Source: Candidatus Harrysmithiimonas galli (lineage in GTDB: Bacteria > Bacillota > Bacilli > CAJFEE01). From it: a DNA stretch of 64,000 nucleotides. The notes under the pieces were generated by a model. It made no database searches, was not told the origin of the DNA, and saw only the letters and a list, made by a program, of their open reading frames with translations. Below, in pieces: positions 1 to 9,347 of the stretch. Location: positions 1-64,000 of the forward strand of contig CAJFEE010000007.1 in NCBI GenBank assembly GCA_904373265.1, given 5' to 3'. Both the position numbers and the translations under genes were made by a program. Numbering within the stretch: position 1 is the stretch's first letter; every line of letters starts with the position of its first letter.

Positions 1-119
1 CTTTATGCTCCGCTTCTTTTTTCGTGTGAAGCACACGTTTATTGACGCTTGGCTTGTTTGTTGGTTGTTCAGTTTTCAAAGAACTTCTCTATCGCTGTTT
101 TCTTGCGACGACTCTTATT
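1..119 (-). other. Pre-16S rRNA leader (5' end of an rrn operon)
   Basis: Read on the minus strand, this segment carries AAGTTCTTTGAAAACT followed by GAACAACCAACAAAC, the boxA-type antitermination leader found just upstream of 16S rRNA in Bacillus-like bacteria. The 16S gene itself would lie beyond the left edge of the window. It follows directly on the two promoters at 120-243. No rRNA sequence proper is visible here. Confidence 0.75.
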
Positions 120-243
120 ACTTTACACGATTCAAAAACAAATGTCAACAACTTTTTTTAAAAAATAATTTAAACTCAATTTCAAGTAACTGATTTATTT
201 CTGGCGCTGAATAAAAATAGCATACTTTGAAAACATTTGTCAA
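120..243 (-). promoter_or_regulatory. Tandem rrn promoters P1 and P2
   Basis: Two sigma-A promoters read leftwards. P1 has a perfect TTGACA (243-238) and TATTTT (219-214) with an 18-bp spacer and an extended TG motif. P2 has a perfect TTGACA (148-143) and TAAAGT (125-120) with a 17-bp spacer. Tandem promoters with ideal -35 boxes about 95 bp apart, followed by a boxA leader, are typical of rRNA operons. Confidence 0.7.
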
Positions 244-1036
244 TGATAATATAAAAATAATCATATGGATATTTATACCCATACTAAAATAATACATTCA
301 GTGTGTAGAAATAATTTTTTGTTTTTACATAAATATCGGATTATAGCAATATTCTAAACAGATATTTTTTAAGTGAACCATCATCCAACTTTGAACACTT
401 AAATAAATTATACACATAACCAAGTAAAAAAAAATAACAACAAAAAGCATTTATTAAAAAATTCCGTTTTAGAATAATAGAAGTTTGAATCAACCCCCTG
501 ATATTTATAGTTAAAAATAAATATTATATAATTGCAAACCAAAAGATTTGATCAGATAACCCCTATAATTCATACCGTATTGAAAAAAACCATACTTTTG
601 CAGATTCAATTTATTCTACATATGCTCTACAGAAAATAACAAAACTGTCTTAAATACCAAACTTGAGATAGAGAGCAAAACTCATACTCACTTTAATAAT
701 ATTTATTTTTGGAAAAAATAACGAGAAATCAACAATTTTAGTCTAGCAATAAGTTTTATACTATACTCATATTGTACAGATAAAACGACTAAAACAAGAG
801 CGAAACAAAAAGTGATTCAAATGAAAAATCATACATAAAATATCCCTTTGTCTTAAAAGTATGATAAGATCTTTTTGGCTCATCCTTTAACATTTCCTAT
901 AAACATATCAATGTTTTGTACACTTATTTTATATTATTTGGTATTTCTTGGTTCAATAAATAATAAAATTTTCTTTTATTTTTCCGTTTTATTTTTATAC
1001 ACAGTGTTTTACGCATAATATTTCATTCACATGCAA
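244..1036. other. AT-rich intergenic region, no gene seen
   Basis: About 800 bp of very AT-rich sequence between the rrn promoters and the Crp-like gene. I see no ORF with a ribosome binding site, no clear hairpin terminator and no repeat. Confidence 0.6.
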
Positions 1037-1726
1037 TTAGTCTTTACTGCTCTTAAAAGTTGAAAGCTCCTCTTGCATTTTTTCCATATCTAAAATTTTG
1101 ACAACATCAGATACAAATTCGATTAAACCGTCTCTTTGCATATTTTTAAACTCTCGGGATAAAGACGGACGAGCAACATTCAAAAAGTCTGCCAACATTT
1201 CACGGTTCATCCCTAATCGAACATACACTTTTCCTTTTCCTTTTTCCAATAAAAAACGAATAATTTTCTGACGTAATGTTCCGCTTGTCAAAAGCTGTAC
1301 ACGACGATTCAATGTATAAGCTTTTTTCCCAAGAATTCTCAACATATTATAAGTCAATTTTTGATATGCAGATAGATGCGCATATCGCATGTCTCGAAAA
1401 AATGTTTTCGGAATTTCCAAAATTTCAGAAGGTGCGCAAGTCACGGTATAAAAATCATAGGGAATTTCCGCAAATAAAAAAACTTCCCCGAAAATATCTC
1501 CGGAGTGAATTTTACTGATAATATAGCGTCTTCCATCCACCGAATCCCTACAAACATATACCCCCCCAGAAAGCAGGACATAGAGAAAAGATGGTGTGTC
1601 TTGCTGATGAAAAATCAAATATTCCTTATCAGTCTGATACTGTCGAGCACCAGACAAGGAAATACATTGGTTCACTTCCATTTCTGTCATCCCGTTAAAA
1701 ACTGCATTTTTTTTTAGATTTTCCAC
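1037..1726 (-). CDS. Crp/Fnr family transcriptional regulator
   Basis: A 229-residue regulator with an N-terminal cyclic-nucleotide-binding-like beta roll (about residues 20-140, including a glycine-rich turn and GDIFGEVFLF) and a C-terminal winged helix-turn-helix (about 160-225; MNREMLADFLNVARPSLSREF is the recognition region). I start at GTG 1726, nine bases after GGAGG. A longer reading frame extends upstream but would run into the neighbouring esterase gene and adds residues foreign to the family. No cysteine cluster of the FNR iron-sulfur type is seen. The ligand and regulon are unknown; the family often controls responses to oxygen, nitrosative stress or carbon. It lies just downstream of the esterase on the same strand (38 bp gap) and may be cotranscribed with it. 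Confidence 0.85.
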   Translation of the reverse strand: MENLKKNAVFNGMTEMEVNQCISLSGARQYQTDKEYLIFHQQDTPSFLYVLLSGGVYVCRDSVDGRRYIISKIHSGDIFGEVFLFAEIPYDFYTVTCAPSEILEIPKTFFRDMRYAHLSAYQKLTYNMLRILGKKAYTLNRRVQLLTSGTLRQKIIRFLLEKGKGKVYVRLGMNREMLADFLNVARPSLSREFKNMQRDGLIEFVSDVVKILDMEKMQEELSTFKSSKD

Positions 1727-1764
1727 ATTAACTTTCCTCCAGTATTCTCGCACATTCAAAAAAA

Positions 1765-2718
1765 CTATCCATAAATGTGCTTGGCAACAAATGCAGCCAT
1801 TTCCCTTAAGCCTTGCACCGCTTCTGGAAATGCTGGTGCCATTAAGGGAAAACAATGAAACATTCCTGGCCAAATTTTTATTTGACAATCTACACCAGCA
1901 CGTATAGCTTTTTGATGAAAACGAACAGAATCATCCAATAAAATTTCATCTTCTCCAACATGAATCATAATTGGCGGCAGATCTTCCAATGCACCAAATA
2001 ATGGAGAGGCATACGGCGTTGCAGGATTACTTCCCTTTGTATAGTATCCGCCAAATGTTTCAATACAGCCTTCAGGAATAAAATGTTCAACATCTTTTTT
2101 GGTCTGCACACTTTCACCACTAAATGTCAAATCAGTCCATGGTGACATAACAACAGCTGCTTTAGGTAACGAAATCTGACGATCTTTTAAAGCCAGCATT
2201 GTTGCCAATACCAATCCTCCACCAGCTGAATCTCCAGCCAAAACGATATTTTTGGGATGTACACCGCGACTCAGCAGCCATTGATACGTAAATGCTGCAT
2301 CATCCACCGCTGCTGGAAATGGATGCTCTGGAGCCAAACGATAGTTGATAATTAATGCTGTAACACTACTTTCTTTGACCAACTTTGTCATAAAAGAACG
2401 ATACGTATTACAAGAGCCAAAAACATATCCACCTCCATGCAAATAAAGCATAACTTGATCTTTAGAACTGTGTGCTGGTAAAATCCACTCTCCATACAGA
2501 TGATAAATCTGTTCTGGCTCTACACGTATTCCTGTTGCCAAACGTGTAATTTTAGTCATCCATGACATTTGTTCCATCCGCTGAGCAAATTTCTCGGAAA
2601 CAGCTCTTGTTTCTTCAATAGATGTATTTTCATCAATTTTTCCTTTCTCCATTTGCCCCATAAAATAATGACTGTTTTTTAATAAAAATTTGGCCATATT
2701 ACTTTTCATACTTGCCAT
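1765..2718 (-). CDS. Alpha/beta hydrolase, hormone-sensitive-lipase type esterase
   Basis: A 317-residue hydrolase of the HSL (family IV esterase) group. The oxyanion-hole motif HGGGYVFGS, the nucleophile elbow GDSAGGG, an acid region (GEDEILLDDS) and a catalytic histidine in GMFHCF are all present and in the usual order. It probably hydrolyses short acyl esters in the cytoplasm, as there is no signal peptide. Start: GAGGGGG lies nine bases before ATG 2718; upstream in-frame TTG and ATG codons sit on or before that ribosome binding site. It is followed by the Crp-like gene on the same strand. The natural substrate cannot be read from sequence. Confidence 0.9.
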   Translation of the reverse strand: MASMKSNMAKFLLKNSHYFMGQMEKGKIDENTSIEETRAVSEKFAQRMEQMSWMTKITRLATGIRVEPEQIYHLYGEWILPAHSSKDQVMLYLHGGGYVFGSCNTYRSFMTKLVKESSVTALIINYRLAPEHPFPAAVDDAAFTYQWLLSRGVHPKNIVLAGDSAGGGLVLATMLALKDRQISLPKAAVVMSPWTDLTFSGESVQTKKDVEHFIPEGCIETFGGYYTKGSNPATPYASPLFGALEDLPPIMIHVGEDEILLDDSVRFHQKAIRAGVDCQIKIWPGMFHCFPLMAPAFPEAVQGLREMAAFVAKHIYG

Positions 2719-4793
2719 TCTTTGCATCCCCCTCAAAGATTTTCTCTCTATAATTATACAGATAAAACACTAAGATTTTGTTATTATACGGGATTCTAGT
2801 CATCATGTAAATTTATACAGTCTAAAAATCTTTTGACTGCCTCAGCATCTTTCATTGTTTCTTTCTTTCCAAAATACATTTTTTGTCTAACTGTTTTTTT
2901 GCATTATGAATATGCCATCTAAAGCTCTCTATAGCAATTTCAATATTTGGTTTCCCACTTTTTGTTGCCAAATAAACTTCCTATAAATCAAGATCATCCA
3001 AAAGTGCATAAGGAAAAACCGATGTATAAACTCCATAGGTCATCTTTATTTTTTCAAACACCCATTGTATTTCTCTTAAGCAAAACCATTACAGTCATCC
3101 ACTGTAAATCAATCATTTTTTGTACCCATCGTACAAATATGCTTTCATACACATAATTTTTAATATTTTGCCTTAGCGTATGGCAATTCCAATCTCCCCA
3201 TACATCCAGTTGTCTCATATGGTAACTCTGCAAAAATCGACAAAACTTCTCGATTATCCTTTCAAAATTTCCTAACCTACCAATCTCTTCTTGCAACAGA
3301 TACGTAATTTTCTTTTTATAATGATTACACCATTTACAAAATCTCGGAAAATCGATTCATAAAATCTTGCCTGTTCAACCCCTTTAAAATCTATAACAAC
3401 TCCACCAGTTAAAAGCAATTTCTGTGATGATTTTGCTGTATATTCAAAACCTACAAAACAAATAGCCTTTGTTGTTCACAAACCATTCTACGATTTCGCA
3501 CGAGCTCAATTTGATGTGTATATGCTTTTTCTTTGTTTTTTCTGCATCGATATATTTGTTAATGATTTAAATTCCAATAAATAAATATATATATATATAT
3601 TTCTCCTTTAATTCCAATCATTCTTTCACCTTATCTCCCCCCTTCTCATATGATTTTTCAGTTCCCCACTCAACTATTTTTCCCATTCCAACTCCAAAAC
3701 TTGCTTACTTATTAAATTTTTACATCTCATATTTTAATAAAGTTTTTGTACAAGCTTTCAGTTTTTGATCTTTTTTGTTAAAAAAGTTCCGTTGGCGCAT
3801 TCGTTTCATTCAGTCGCCTTCATTCTTTAAAAACAAATTAAGCAATTAAATCCATAAAATTTTATAAAACATATTTTCAAAATATTGTATTTAATTAATT
3901 ATTATATCTATAAATTTTATTTTAATGTTGAAAATCAATATATTAACAAAAAAGAAAAATCCATTCCAATTTGTACATGCCATTTTAATAAGAATATCTG
4001 AGTTTCATTTGTAGCAAAAATAAACAACCCATTTTCGTTCTATCATCTAAAACGAAATAAAAACAAAATTTATCTTGTTTTTCATGAAGAAATCATATTG
4101 AAAATGCGTCTTTTTGAAAATTTTAGGCTTCTGCATGTTTTTCATAAACATATAGCATAATTTTTAAAAGTATAGACAACACTTTTTCTTTATCATTTTT
4201 CTATTTGTTCTTCGGAAAAAACATAACTTCCTCAGTTAAAAAAGGTTCGCTTTGTTATACATCAAACACATCACTCACTGATTTGGTATAATCTACCTCT
4301 TCAATCCAAATTTATCGGAAAATTATCAATTATTTAAACGTTAAGCTTCCTACCTTGCAAACTCCATAATCCTCACAGACATAAATTTGAGGTGTTCTAC
4401 CCTATAGAAAATTCTTTAGGTGATACTTTTTAGAATCTTTACCAAATATATTCTTTGTCACATTTGCATTTCAGTTATATCCACTTTTACACTTTGGACA
4501 CACCTATGTTCTTGGCAATCAATCTTTTATGCCTTTATTTTGATCACGGTAAAATAATACGATGAGCTGCTGACAAAATATATCTACACTGATATAACTT
4601 CGTTCATTCCATACCACTTTACCCCAATTGCCCTGTCAGTTCATATCATGATCCATCTTCATACGCCTTAACAAGTTGTATATTTTTATATTAAAATATT
4701 ATTAATTATTTACACAAAACTAAAAGTCATCAAAATAAATCAATTTATTTGATGTTTCATATTTACCACTTTATACAGGATATTTTTATCCCC
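2719..4793. other. Long non-coding stretch with decayed gene fragments
   Basis: About 2 kb without an intact gene. On the minus strand, around 3480-3310, there is a stretch that reads in frame (GFEYTAKSSQKLLLTGG and VVIDFKGVEQARFYESIF) and then shifts frame into another open segment to about 3054. Around 4510-4330 another minus-strand stretch has VCPKCKSGYN and YVCEDYGVCK, broken by stops, which looks like a relic zinc ribbon. I do not recognise the source genes. A short TA dinucleotide run lies near 3585-3600. The rest is featureless AT-rich sequence. Confidence 0.4.
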
Positions 4794-4844
4794 AATAAAA
4801 ATTGCCCCTCTAGCTCGGATATGAAAAATTCGAGCCAGAGGGGC
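4794..4844 (-). terminator. Intrinsic terminator after the HD-GYP genes
   Basis: A 14-bp GC-rich stem (GCCCCTCTAGCTCG and its near-perfect complement) is followed on the minus strand by AATTTTTATT. It lies 80 bp after the stop codon of the distal HD-GYP gene and ends that transcription unit. Confidence 0.88.
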
Positions 4845-4923
4845 ATGTCAATGATGAAAATATACATATATAAAAATCCAATATCATTTTGCCATATATC
4901 TTGCCACACTGGAAAACCATCCA

Positions 4924-5985
4924 TTAGCAAATTACTTTTTGAATCTGAAGGTCTCTGGCTCTTGATAAATCAATTAGCTGATTATTCACAACTATAATCG
5001 GGCGGAACAATTCATGATCATTGATCGCAATAATTCTTCCCCGTATGTCGTTGCTCAATTCAACCTCTTCATTGATATATGTATAAGTCATCTGTTCCAA
5101 AAACACTCTTAAGTACATATATTTGAATTTTGTATTTCCCTCATTATTCAAAGTATCAAGCGCTTCAAACGGACAAATTCCTTCATGATACGGTCGGTTT
5201 CTTGTCATCGCATCATAAGCGTCTACAATCGCTACAACAGCTGCCATTGGCTCAATCTGCTCTCCTTGCAAATGATTTGGATAACCCGAGCCATTATTTC
5301 GTTCATGATGCATTAAAATAACATTTTTAATTCGTTCATCTAAATTTTTATCTAACACCATCTCATAACCAAAACGTGGATGCTGTTTAATTTTTTCAAA
5401 CTCCTCCTCTGTCAATGCACCTTCTTTCTCTAGAATTTTCGGAGAAATTTTAATTTTTCCTATATCATGCAGTAACGCGCTCACAACCAATATATCCCGA
5501 TCTTTCTGATCCCATCCTAACCATTTTGCATACACATAACAAATCAAAGCAACACAAAGCGAATGAGAATAAGTCACATCATGAATATCACGCATATTTT
5601 TCAAAAATTCAATAATCTGTGTATTATATCGAATATCCTTTATCACAAGTTCAATAATTGATAATAGCTCCTTCTCAGTAATGTCACATCCATCAACCAC
5701 CATAGCTTCCAAAGTCTTTTTAAGTGTATTGGCTGCCTCTAAAAATCTCTCTCTAAATGTATGATAAAGAACTTCTTGACTAGAACCCAAGTACTTTTGA
5801 GAATGGAGGGGAACTGACTTCTGAATCATTACCTCTTGAATTTCAGAAGGCTTTAATCTAGCAGGATCGTAACAGGAAACCGCTGCATCTTTCTTCAATG
5901 AATACAGGTCACTTATAAATGCATCTCCTGCTGGAACACCAACTGAATCCAAGTTCTCTATTTTTTTCATTACTGATTTCATCAT
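4924..5985 (-). CDS. HD-GYP domain phosphodiesterase-like protein
   Basis: A 353-residue protein with an HD-GYP domain in its middle (about residues 120-290): ALLHDIGKIKIS supplies the HD metal site and HHERNNGSGYP is the GYP signature, both intact. HD-GYP enzymes hydrolyse cyclic di-GMP in the cytoplasm. The N-terminal third is not recognised and the C-terminal about 60 residues hold a small beta-rich domain (ELSNDIRGRIIAINDHELFRPIIVV) that is also present in the adjacent paralogue. The start at 5985 has AGGTGA upstream. It lies 82 bp downstream of the paralogue on the same strand and is followed by a terminator, so the two form one unit. Confidence 0.88.
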   Translation of the reverse strand: MMKSVMKKIENLDSVGVPAGDAFISDLYSLKKDAAVSCYDPARLKPSEIQEVMIQKSVPLHSQKYLGSSQEVLYHTFRERFLEAANTLKKTLEAMVVDGCDITEKELLSIIELVIKDIRYNTQIIEFLKNMRDIHDVTYSHSLCVALICYVYAKWLGWDQKDRDILVVSALLHDIGKIKISPKILEKEGALTEEEFEKIKQHPRFGYEMVLDKNLDERIKNVILMHHERNNGSGYPNHLQGEQIEPMAAVVAIVDAYDAMTRNRPYHEGICPFEALDTLNNEGNTKFKYMYLRVFLEQMTYTYINEEVELSNDIRGRIIAINDHELFRPIIVVNNQLIDLSRARDLQIQKVIC

Positions 5986-6067
5986 AACGATAATTCACCT
6001 TTACATGAAAATCTGCAAAACACAAAATTTTCACCTGACAAGTTTTAAAGAAAATTGTTCATCGACT

Positions 6068-7150
6068 TTAAATAATTTCCTCAACTCGAACATTTGTCGT
6101 TTTTAATAAGTCAATAAATGTATCATCGACTTTAACAATCGGTTTACTTAATGCTCGGCTGTTCAACATAATAATTTCACCTGTCATACCATTACTTAAA
6201 CGAACATTTTCTCCAATATAAGACTGTGCAATACGTTCCAAGAAAGTAAACAAATAGGCTGTATCAAATTGATGCAATCCTTCTGTTTCAAGCAAATCAA
6301 TTACATCAAACGGGCATAAACCGCTTTTTCCATATCGCATAGTTGTCATACCTACAAAAGTATTTACAATGGCTACCATTTTGGCAAGCGGATCAATTTT
6401 ATTTCCCAATAACCCCAATGGATAACCACTCCCATTATTTCGCTCATGATGCATTAAGGCAACATTTTTAATACGTGGATCGATATTTTTCTCTTTTAAG
6501 ATTTCATAACCGTATAAAGTATGGTTTTTCAAGGTAACAAGATCTGCAGCTGAAAGCTCATCATGTGAACGTAAAATCTCTTCTGGTATTTTTGTCTTTC
6601 CAATATCATGCAACAATCCCGCCAAAGTTAAAACATCAATTTCTTCAGGATCTAAATCCAACCAACGACCAAAAACATTACAAATCAGGGCAACATTAAT
6701 TGAATGCATATACGTCTCATTATCCATACTCTTCATGTAGTAAACCATATTTACCACATTGGTGCCATTATTACTTTCTTTTAAAACATGATCAACAGAA
6801 CTTAATAATTCCTCAGAATCAATTTGCTCATTACTATTTACAACATTTTCAAAGATATCCTTCAACTGCTCCGTTGACTCCTGAAAAGCTTGACGAAATG
6901 CCTTAAATGACTGAATAATATTTTGCGGCTTCTTTGCCACAATTCCTAGATTTTCTGTGTCCTGCTCTTGTTTCTGTTCTTCCTGATACACCTTAAATTC
7001 CATAATTCCATATAACTTTAATCTGGCAATTTTACGTTCTGTTAAGCTCGTATTCTGAGCAACAAGCAACATCATGCTATTTGAATGGATATCCTCCGCA
7101 GTAACCATTCCTGGTTCTGCATCGGAAACTCGGATCGTAACCGTTTCCAC
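6068..7150 (-). CDS. HD-GYP domain phosphodiesterase-like protein (paralogue)
   Basis: A 360-residue protein with the same plan as its neighbour: an N-terminal sensory-like segment beginning VRVSDAEPGMVTAEDI-type sequence (the usual start of DUF3391-like HD-GYP proteins), an HD-GYP core with LLHDIGKTKIPEEIL and HHERNNGSGYP, and a C-terminal beta segment (VRLSNGMTGEIIMLNSRALSKPIV). Metal ligands appear intact, so cyclic di-GMP phosphodiesterase activity is expected. Start is GTG 7150, eight bases after GAGGG. It is the first gene of a two-gene unit. The pair clearly arose by duplication, though identity is moderate outside the core. Confidence 0.88.
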   Translation of the reverse strand: METVTIRVSDAEPGMVTAEDIHSNSMMLLVAQNTSLTERKIARLKLYGIMEFKVYQEEQKQEQDTENLGIVAKKPQNIIQSFKAFRQAFQESTEQLKDIFENVVNSNEQIDSEELLSSVDHVLKESNNGTNVVNMVYYMKSMDNETYMHSINVALICNVFGRWLDLDPEEIDVLTLAGLLHDIGKTKIPEEILRSHDELSAADLVTLKNHTLYGYEILKEKNIDPRIKNVALMHHERNNGSGYPLGLLGNKIDPLAKMVAIVNTFVGMTTMRYGKSGLCPFDVIDLLETEGLHQFDTAYLFTFLERIAQSYIGENVRLSNGMTGEIIMLNSRALSKPIVKVDDTFIDLLKTTNVRVEEII

Positions 7151-7800
7151 CTTTAATCCCTCATTTCTAATTCATACTTTCCTACCTTCTAAATTACCAT
7201 ATATAATTTTAATTTTATAGCCTTTTTTTAGGAAAATAATGGCAAACATATGCATTTGTGACTTTAGTCCAACATTTTCCTCAGAAATTATTTTTTAGAT
7301 GCCTTCCTATTTCTTTATATATCGGTTAGAATCTATATATTTTGATCAGGAACTTTCAATCATTTTATATTGGTTCATTTGATTAAATCAAATTACAAAG
7401 CAAATCATTACAATCTCCTTATTACAAGGAAATCAATGAATTAAGAAACTATTTTTCTTTTTAAACACAGTAAAACCAATATTTTGATTCTATATTTTTA
7501 ACAAAACAGACAAAAATCAAACGGCCTTTATCTACCAACATTATAAAGAAACAAAATATTGTATAAAAAATACCTGAAGTTTTGCAGCCAAAGCACAACC
7601 CAAATCTCAGTTTATAGATTTATAAAGCAAATTATAATACATTTTTTCAAAAAATAATTTAGCGTTATAGATTTTCGTATGGTATATATAATCATATGAA
7701 TTTTTTTAAATAAAATACCATTGAACGCTTTTTACTTTATCATCACATAAATCCTTTTATTTTACATTTTGTCATCTCTTTTAAAAATTTTAAAATTGCA
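7151..7800. other. AT-rich intergenic region, no gene seen
   Basis: About 650 bp between the HD-GYP unit and sspE. It must hold the promoter for the HD-GYP genes, but I could not pick one out with confidence. No ORF, repeat or RNA element was recognised. Confidence 0.5.
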
Positions 7801-7857
7801 GCCAACCTACAAAAAAATATTGGATGTAGCGTGCGCTACACCCAATATTTTGTTGGC
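7801..7857 (-). terminator. Terminator of sspE
   Basis: A strong hairpin (AAATATTGG, TGTAGCG and their complements around a TG loop) with outer GCCAAC/GTTGGC arms. On the minus strand it is followed by seven thymines (7817-7811). It starts only 6 bp after the sspE stop codon. Confidence 0.85.
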
Positions 7858-7863
7858 TCAAAC

Positions 7864-8106
7864 TTAATTTGAGCTATTATTTTGTGAAGACGATGAGGAC
7901 ATATTACCGGAGTTTTTCATTTTTTTTGCTTCACTTTGTTGATTTTGCTTTCTGACTTCTTGAACATCTGTCTCAGAAGCAAACTCTGTGTTGAATTGAC
8001 CTTGTGATGCACTTTGCTGATTTTGCTTTCTGACCTTTTGTACATTTGTTTCAGAAGCGAACTCTGAATTAAACTGACCTTGTTGATTGTTTTGATTTTT
8101 AGCCAC
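7864..8106 (-). CDS. sspE: Gamma-type small acid-soluble spore protein
   Basis: An 80-residue, glutamine- and asparagine-rich protein with two copies of the gamma-SASP repeat: GQFNSEFASETNVQKVRKQN and GQFNTEFASETDVQEVRKQN. Each holds the FASET sequence, where the germination protease GPR normally cuts. It is a spore-core amino acid store degraded during germination and does not bind DNA. Start is GTG 8106 behind a near-perfect GGAGGTGATAATT. The order sspE-mutY-yfhP matches that of Bacillus subtilis, where yfhP lies beside these genes. It shows that the organism makes endospores. Confidence 0.96.
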   Translation of the reverse strand: MAKNQNNQQGQFNSEFASETNVQKVRKQNQQSASQGQFNTEFASETDVQEVRKQNQQSEAKKMKNSGNMSSSSSQNNSSN

Positions 8107-8126
8107 AATTATCACCTCCACGAAGA

Positions 8127-8157
8127 TAATATGGCTCAAAGCATACAAAAATATACA
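8127..8157 (-). promoter_or_regulatory. Probable sigma-G promoter of sspE
   Basis: On the minus strand TGTATA (8157-8152), an 18-bp spacer and CATATTA (8133-8127) closely fit the forespore sigma-G consensus (TGMATA, 17-18 bp, CATACTA). The predicted start lies right before the ribosome binding site, giving a very short leader. Confidence 0.6.
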
Positions 8158-8164
8158 TAGAAAA

Positions 8165-9232
8165 TTAAACGAAAACTGTATTTATAATTTTTAAAAACGG
8201 GGCAGCAAACGGAAGCTTCTCAATCTCCGCAGGTGTACAAAATTCACCAATACTCTTCCCAGCCAAAGCATGCAGCACCTTTGCATCTGCAACCATAAGC
8301 TCCCATTCAATATGCGTAAAAAGATGTGTAAATGTAAGCATAACTTCCGAAACACGAAATACAACACCATCTTCTGTTTGAAAATCCAAAAACATATCCT
8401 CTTTTAAACGTCTGCATGCTTCTTTCTCCTGACTTCCCACTAAAATATGCGGTAACTCATATAAATTGGCAAGTAAACCAGTATTGGGACGTTTCTGCAC
8501 CCATGTTCTTTTTTCATGATCCCGAGCATAAAATACAAGATGTGTCTCTTTTTTTCTTGCTTTCGCTTTGGATTTAATTGGAAGATCCAGAGCACATCCA
8601 TCTTGATAAGCTTGACAAAATTTTTGAACTGGACAATCTAAACATTTCGGATTTTTCGGTAGACAAACTGTTGCACCAAGCTCCATTAAAGCTTGATTAA
8701 AAATACATGGTGCACAATTTTTCATATGTGCACGAACAAAACCTTCTATTTCTTTTTTGGTTTTTGCTCGCGTGATATCAGAAAAACATTTTTCTATGCG
8801 GCTCATCACTCGCATTACATTTCCATCCACTGCTGGAACGGGTAGATTATAAGCAATGCTTGCTACCGCTCCAGTTGTATATGGACCAAAGCCTTTTAAT
8901 TTCAAAAGTTCTTTTGGATCATATGGCAATTTCCCACAATACTTTTCTGTAATTTCTTTGGCAGCTACATGTAAATTCCGTGCACGGGAATAATAACCAA
9001 GCCCTTCCCATATTTTCAAAACCTGTTGCTCATCTGCTTTTGCTAAATCTTGAACAGTTGGAAATTGTTCTAAAAAACGAAAATAATATGGAATGACTGT
9101 TTCAACCCGTGTTTGTTGAAGCATTGTTTCAGAAATCCAAATTTTATATGGATCACTTGTTTCTCTCCAAGGAAGCTTTCTATGGTTGCTTTCATACCAT
9201 CGACACAAAACCTGCTCAAAACTTTCGTTCAC
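8165..9232 (-). CDS. mutY: A/G-specific adenine DNA glycosylase MutY
   Basis: A 355-residue base-excision enzyme that removes adenine mispaired with 8-oxoguanine. The N-terminal glycosylase domain has ISETMLQQTRVETV with the catalytic glutamate, the helix-hairpin-helix LKGFGPYTTGAVASIAY with VDGNVMRV containing the catalytic aspartate, and a four-cysteine iron-sulfur loop ending CLDCPVQKFC. The C-terminal part is the NUDIX-like 8-oxoG recognition domain. Length fits the family. I start at GTG 9232, which follows GAGGAGG; a longer frame to 9289 would add residues not seen in MutY. It lies between sspE and the divergent yfhP, a conserved Bacillus arrangement. Confidence 0.95.
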   Translation of the reverse strand: MNESFEQVLCRWYESNHRKLPWRETSDPYKIWISETMLQQTRVETVIPYYFRFLEQFPTVQDLAKADEQQVLKIWEGLGYYSRARNLHVAAKEITEKYCGKLPYDPKELLKLKGFGPYTTGAVASIAYNLPVPAVDGNVMRVMSRIEKCFSDITRAKTKKEIEGFVRAHMKNCAPCIFNQALMELGATVCLPKNPKCLDCPVQKFCQAYQDGCALDLPIKSKAKARKKETHLVFYARDHEKRTWVQKRPNTGLLANLYELPHILVGSQEKEACRRLKEDMFLDFQTEDGVVFRVSEVMLTFTHLFTHIEWELMVADAKVLHALAGKSIGEFCTPAEIEKLPFAAPFLKIINTVFV

Positions 9233-9347
9233 AAAAAATTCCTCCTCTTGTCGAAAAATCATCGATGTTTTCTTGGCATTTTCATTCAAACTAAAGTATC
9301 GTTAAATTAATAAAGATTTTATAACTCAAATGACGGAGGGATGAAAA

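Noticed and set aside
5..193. 62-codon plus-strand open frame at the left edge
   Set aside because: It is the complement of the rRNA operon leader and promoter region.
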